A stretch of DNA of 34,693 nucleotides from Synergistaceae bacterium. GTDB taxonomy: Bacteria; Synergistota; Synergistia; Synergistales; Aminobacteriaceae. The translations under genes were made by a program, and so were the position numbers. This document shows, piece by piece, positions 32,481 to 34,693 of this stretch. Position 1 is the first letter of the stretch; each line of letters opens with the position of its first letter. The notes under the pieces are model-generated. The model was not told the DNA's origin, did not search any database, and saw only the letters and a list, made by a program, of their open reading frames with translations. The DNA is taken from positions 1-34,693 of the forward strand of contig JAITGX010000097.1 in NCBI GenBank assembly GCA_031280275.1. Reading direction: 5' to 3'.

Positions 32481-33092
32481 GTGGGGCCGGAGGAAATAGA
32501 GCGAGCCAGTCTGGACATTGTGAGAAAGGAGCTTGTCATTCGGGGTTTTCAGGTTCCCGCAGAGGTTTTGCCGGTTGTGGCGCGGGTGATTCACGCAACG
32601 GCGGATTTCGACTTCGCGGAAACACTTACCTTTTCACCCCAGGCGGTTCAGGCGGGGCGGGAGGCCCTGGCGAGGGGCGCGGCGGTGGTCACGGACACCC
32701 AGATGGCCGCCGCCGGCGTCAACAAAAAACACATCACGCAAAACGGCGGAGCTGTCTTGTGCTACATGGCCGACGAGGACGTGGCGTTGGAGGCCCATAG
32801 GCGCGGCGTGACCCGCGCGGCTGTCAGCATGGAGTGCGCGGCGGCGGAAGCGCCTGAGGCGGTATTCGCTGTGGGCAACGCTCCCACGGCCTTGCTTCGC
32901 CTCTGCCAGCTGGCGGCGGAGGGTAAGGTGAGTCCCGCTCTGGTGATCGGGGTTCCCGTGGGGTTCGTCAACGTGGTGGAGTCGAAGGAAGCCCTGATGA
33001 AAATTGATTCCTTCCCGTGGATCGCGTCGCGAGGGCACAAGGGCGGCTCATCCGTGGCGGCGGCCGTCATCAACGCTCTCTTGCGGATATGA
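32481..33092 (+). CDS. cbiC: Precorrin-8X / cobalt-precorrin-8 methylmutase
   Basis: CbiC moves the C-11 methyl group to C-12 to give (cobalt-)hydrogenobyrinate in corrin-ring synthesis. The 203-residue protein has RVIHATADFDFAETL with the catalytic His, GAAVVTDTQMAAAGVNK, VGNAPTALLRLCQL and GVPVGFVNVVESKE, all hallmarks of CobH/CbiC. The substrate contains cobalt if the pathway is the anaerobic one, as the cbiD neighbour implies. The GTG start is chosen from AAGGAGG. The gene overlaps cbiD by four bases (ATGA). Confidence 0.93.
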   Translation: MGPEEIERASLDIVRKELVIRGFQVPAEVLPVVARVIHATADFDFAETLTFSPQAVQAGREALARGAAVVTDTQMAAAGVNKKHITQNGGAVLCYMADEDVALEAHRRGVTRAAVSMECAAAEAPEAVFAVGNAPTALLRLCQLAAEGKVSPALVIGVPVGFVNVVESKEALMKIDSFPWIASRGHKGGSSVAAAVINALLRI

Positions 33093-34195
33093 CCCCGCGA
33101 GAGGGGGTATCTACCGGCTCCTGCGCGGCGGGAGCGGCGAAGGCGGCGGTTCTGTGGCTCGTGACCGGCATATGCCCGGAGTGGGTGGAGATAGCAGCAC
33201 CTGTGGGTCGGACCCTGAGGCTGTGTGTGGTGCCCTACTCCCCAGGCCGGTGTGGAGTGGTCAAGGACGCAGGCGACGACGCGGACGCGACTCACGGCCT
33301 GACTGTAATCGCCGAGGTTGAGCTTTGCCGCGGTGACGGCTCAGTGAGGTTTCGCGCGGGTCAGGGGGTGGGGCTGGTCACTCTGCCGGGTTTGAAGGTT
33401 CCCGTGGGCGAACCTGCCATCAATCCCGTGCCGCGCCAGATGATCGAAAGCGCCCTTCGAGACGCCGCGGGGAACCGCGCCGCCCTGGTGACGATTTCCG
33501 TGCCCGGCGGAGAGGAGGCCGCCAAGCGGACCTTCAATCCCCGTCTGGGGATCGTCGGAGGAATCTCGATTTTGGGGACGCGGGGCACCGTGCGCCCCAT
33601 GGACGAAAAGGCGCTGTTGGACTCCCTGGCCCTGGAACTCAACACCCACGCGGCGGAGGGGAAGAGGGAACTTGCCCTGACTTTTGGCGGTACGGGGGAG
33701 GCCGCTCTGCGGCGGGCTTTTGGCCTCCAGGGGCGCTGCGTCGTGCAGGCGGGAAACTTTATCGGCTTCGCGCTGGACGAAGCGGCTCGGCTGGGGTTTG
33801 AAAAAATCTTGCTGGGCGGGCATCCAGGCAAGCTGCTGAAGGTGGCGGCAGGGAGCTTCAATACCCATAACCGTGTCGCGGACGGACGGATGGAGGCCCT
33901 GTGCGCGCACGCGGCGCTTCTGGGCATGGAGCGCGGCTTTGTCCAGGAACTCTACGCCTGCACCACTACAGAACAGGCCATGACCTTGCTGCGGAATCAC
34001 CCGGAGGAACGCACTCTCTGGGACCGGCTGGCCGAGGCGGCCGCAAAAAAATGCACAGACCGCGCTCCCCTGACCGTGACCGCCGCCTTTATCACCAACG
34101 GCGGCACAATCTTAGGCAAGGGTACAAGCTCAAGGGGACAGGTTAAGGAAGCGCTGATTAATTCACTATTTGGGCAGAGCCTCACAAGGGCTTAA
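33089..34195 (+). CDS. cbiD: Cobalt-precorrin-5B (C1)-methyltransferase
   Basis: CbiD methylates C-1 of cobalt-precorrin-5B in anaerobic cobamide synthesis. The 368-residue protein has REGVSTGSCAAGAAKAA, VKDAGDDADATHG, VGEPAINPVPRQMI, VGGISILGTRGTVRPM and GGHPGKLLKVAAGSFNTHNR, all standard for the family. The ATG at 33089 overlaps the cbiC stop; the track's earlier start (33017) lies inside cbiC. The last ~16 residues (KEALINSLFGQSLTRA) and the stop are encoded within a mobile repeat, so the native C-terminus has been replaced. The enzyme core looks complete. Confidence 0.93.
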   Translation: MTPREGVSTGSCAAGAAKAAVLWLVTGICPEWVEIAAPVGRTLRLCVVPYSPGRCGVVKDAGDDADATHGLTVIAEVELCRGDGSVRFRAGQGVGLVTLPGLKVPVGEPAINPVPRQMIESALRDAAGNRAALVTISVPGGEEAAKRTFNPRLGIVGGISILGTRGTVRPMDEKALLDSLALELNTHAAEGKRELALTFGGTGEAALRRAFGLQGRCVVQAGNFIGFALDEAARLGFEKILLGGHPGKLLKVAAGSFNTHNRVADGRMEALCAHAALLGMERGFVQELYACTTTEQAMTLLRNHPEERTLWDRLAEAAAKKCTDRAPLTVTAAFITNGGTILGKGTSSRGQVKEALINSLFGQSLTRA

Positions 34196-34209
34196 TCAGC
34201 TCTTCCTTA
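34144..34209. repeat. MITE-like palindromic element, copy C (inside the end of cbiD)
   Basis: TAAGGAAGCGCTGATTAA and TTAATCAGCTCTTCCTTA are 18-base inverted ends with one mismatch, around a 30-base centre containing GCCTCACAAGGG, which also occurs near the right end of copy A. The flank TTAA fits a YTAR target. It supplies the last codons and stop of cbiD. It could also fold into a hairpin that ends cbiD transcription. Confidence 0.75.
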
Positions 34210-34276
34210 TATTAATTAGGTGATATTATGACTGTATAATTTTCATGCGTTGCCTTGAAAAGGGGGAGTCAGGTAG

Positions 34277-34305
34277 TTGACCTTTTGAGCGAAGTAGGGT
34301 ACTAT
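34277..34305 (+). promoter_or_regulatory. Promoter of tRNA-Leu
   Basis: TTGACC (34277-34282) and TACTAT (34300-34305) are separated by exactly 17 bases, a good sigma-70-type match, and lie about 64 nt before the mature tRNA. It is the best promoter in the window. Confidence 0.7.
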
Positions 34306-34368
34306 ATATCTACTGGATGTAAAATTCATCACGTCTAGTGGTAAAATTAACAGTAAAGTAAGAATTAT

Positions 34369-34456
34369 GCCCGGATGGCGGAATTGGTAGACGCGCTAGA
34401 TTCAGAGTCTAGTAATCGTTAAGGTTGTGGAGGTTCGAGTCCTCTTCCGGGCACCA
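34369..34456 (+). tRNA. tRNA-Leu (anticodon CAG)
   Basis: The acceptor stem GCCCGGA pairs with TCCGGGC. The anticodon stem CTAGA/TCTAG encloses TTCAGAG (anticodon CAG, reading CUG). A long variable arm marks it as a class II tRNA, and GGAGGTTCGAGTCCTCT is the T-arm. CCA is encoded (34454-34456). The total length is 88 nt. Confidence 0.95.
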
Positions 34457-34490
34457 AGCTCAACTTTAACACGACACAACATCATATAAA

Positions 34491-34516
34491 AACCCGCTAG
34501 ATAGGCGGGTTTTTTC
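34491..34516 (+). terminator. Rho-independent terminator of tRNA-Leu
   Basis: AACCCGC and GCGGGTT form a 7-bp stem around a 7-base loop, followed by TTTTTTC. It sits 34 nt after the tRNA and immediately before a group II intron, the typical target of class C introns. Confidence 0.88.
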
Positions 34517-34520
34517 TTGT

Positions 34521-34693
34521 GTGCGCCCAGCATGTGCGATAACTTGGAGGTGAAAAGTCCTCTACAAGCTTGGCAGTAGGAACTGTTAGCCAAAGGCAAA
34601 GGTATCCGTCGTGAGGGTGAAGCCCGATACTGCCCGAGCTTCATGGGGTAAAATGCACGGGTTACACGAGATGAAGGTTATCGTTCTTAAATT
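34521..34693 (+). mobile_element. 5' end of a group II intron (runs off the window)
   Basis: From GTGCG at 34521 the sequence (GTGCGCCCAGCATG, then GGAGGTGAAAAGTCC, AACTGTTAGCC and GGTATCCGTCGTGAGG) follows the 5' domain I of bacterial group II introns and aligns by eye with class C introns, which start GUGYG. Such ribozymes splice and retro-insert with an intron-encoded reverse transcriptase, expected beyond the right edge. Insertion just after a terminator fits class C behaviour. The class is inferred from site and start. The true first base could also be 34519 (GTGTGCG). Confidence 0.8.

Overview
The window reads as a bacterial chromosome segment of moderately high GC. The gene content and order (a zinc ABC transporter; an ArsA-type ATPase; recJ-relA-dtd; mreBCD-PBP2-minCDE-rodA in one run; cbiC-cbiD) suggest a Gram-negative-type anaerobe, most likely a member of the Synergistota. 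That placement is inferred from gene order and protein flavour only, because no rRNA is present. Almost everything is on the + strand; the sbcDC pair and most of the IS debris are on the - strand.

Layout. 1-163 is the end of an IS5-type insertion sequence whose transposase runs off the left edge. 310-3618 is a zinc-uptake operon: a small Cys-rich membrane protein, znuA, znuC, znuB and a secreted protein. 3725-5506 holds a small conserved protein, an ArsA/GET3-type ATPase and tadA. 5511-18223 is a long, tightly packed growth block: recJ, relA/spoT, dtd, a metallo-beta-lactamase-fold hydrolase, mreB, mreC, mreD, PBP2 (mrdA), minC, minD, minE and rodA. Stringent response, rod-shape wall synthesis and septum placement are therefore physically linked, with one palindromic mobile repeat between minD and minE. 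18249-23201 (-) is sbcC-sbcD, with a decayed IS5 transposase directly upstream.

23480-24631 is a PLP aminotransferase. It is followed by the most unusual locus, 24693-31656, a compact five-gene cassette. It encodes a membrane-anchored protein with a peptidoglycan-binding domain, a GrpE-like nucleotide-exchange factor, an Hsp70 variant with an extra domain at the interdomain linker, a single-ring classical AAA ATPase with a novel N-terminal region, and a large protein with a J-like but HPD-less N-terminus. The genes overlap or lie 4-31 nt apart, look less GC-rich than their neighbours, and end at a mobile repeat. I read this as a dedicated chaperone/remodelling machine and the best candidate for an undescribed system here.

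31657-32480 is a decayed zone with a truncated repeat, a transposase relic and an unrecognised reading frame. 32481-34195 is cbiC-cbiD (cobamide biosynthesis); the last codons of cbiD lie inside a third copy of the repeat. The window ends with a promoter, tRNA-Leu(CAG), its terminator and, a few bases after the T-tract, the 5' end of a group II intron.

Three repeat copies (16490-16631, 31666-31727, 34144-34209) share TAAGGAAGC-CTGATTAA ends and YTAR-like flanks. They look like a non-autonomous IS5-type element (MITE). Two junctions (arsA-tadA and mreB-mreC) carry 8-9-codon bridging mini-ORFs that overlap both neighbouring genes.
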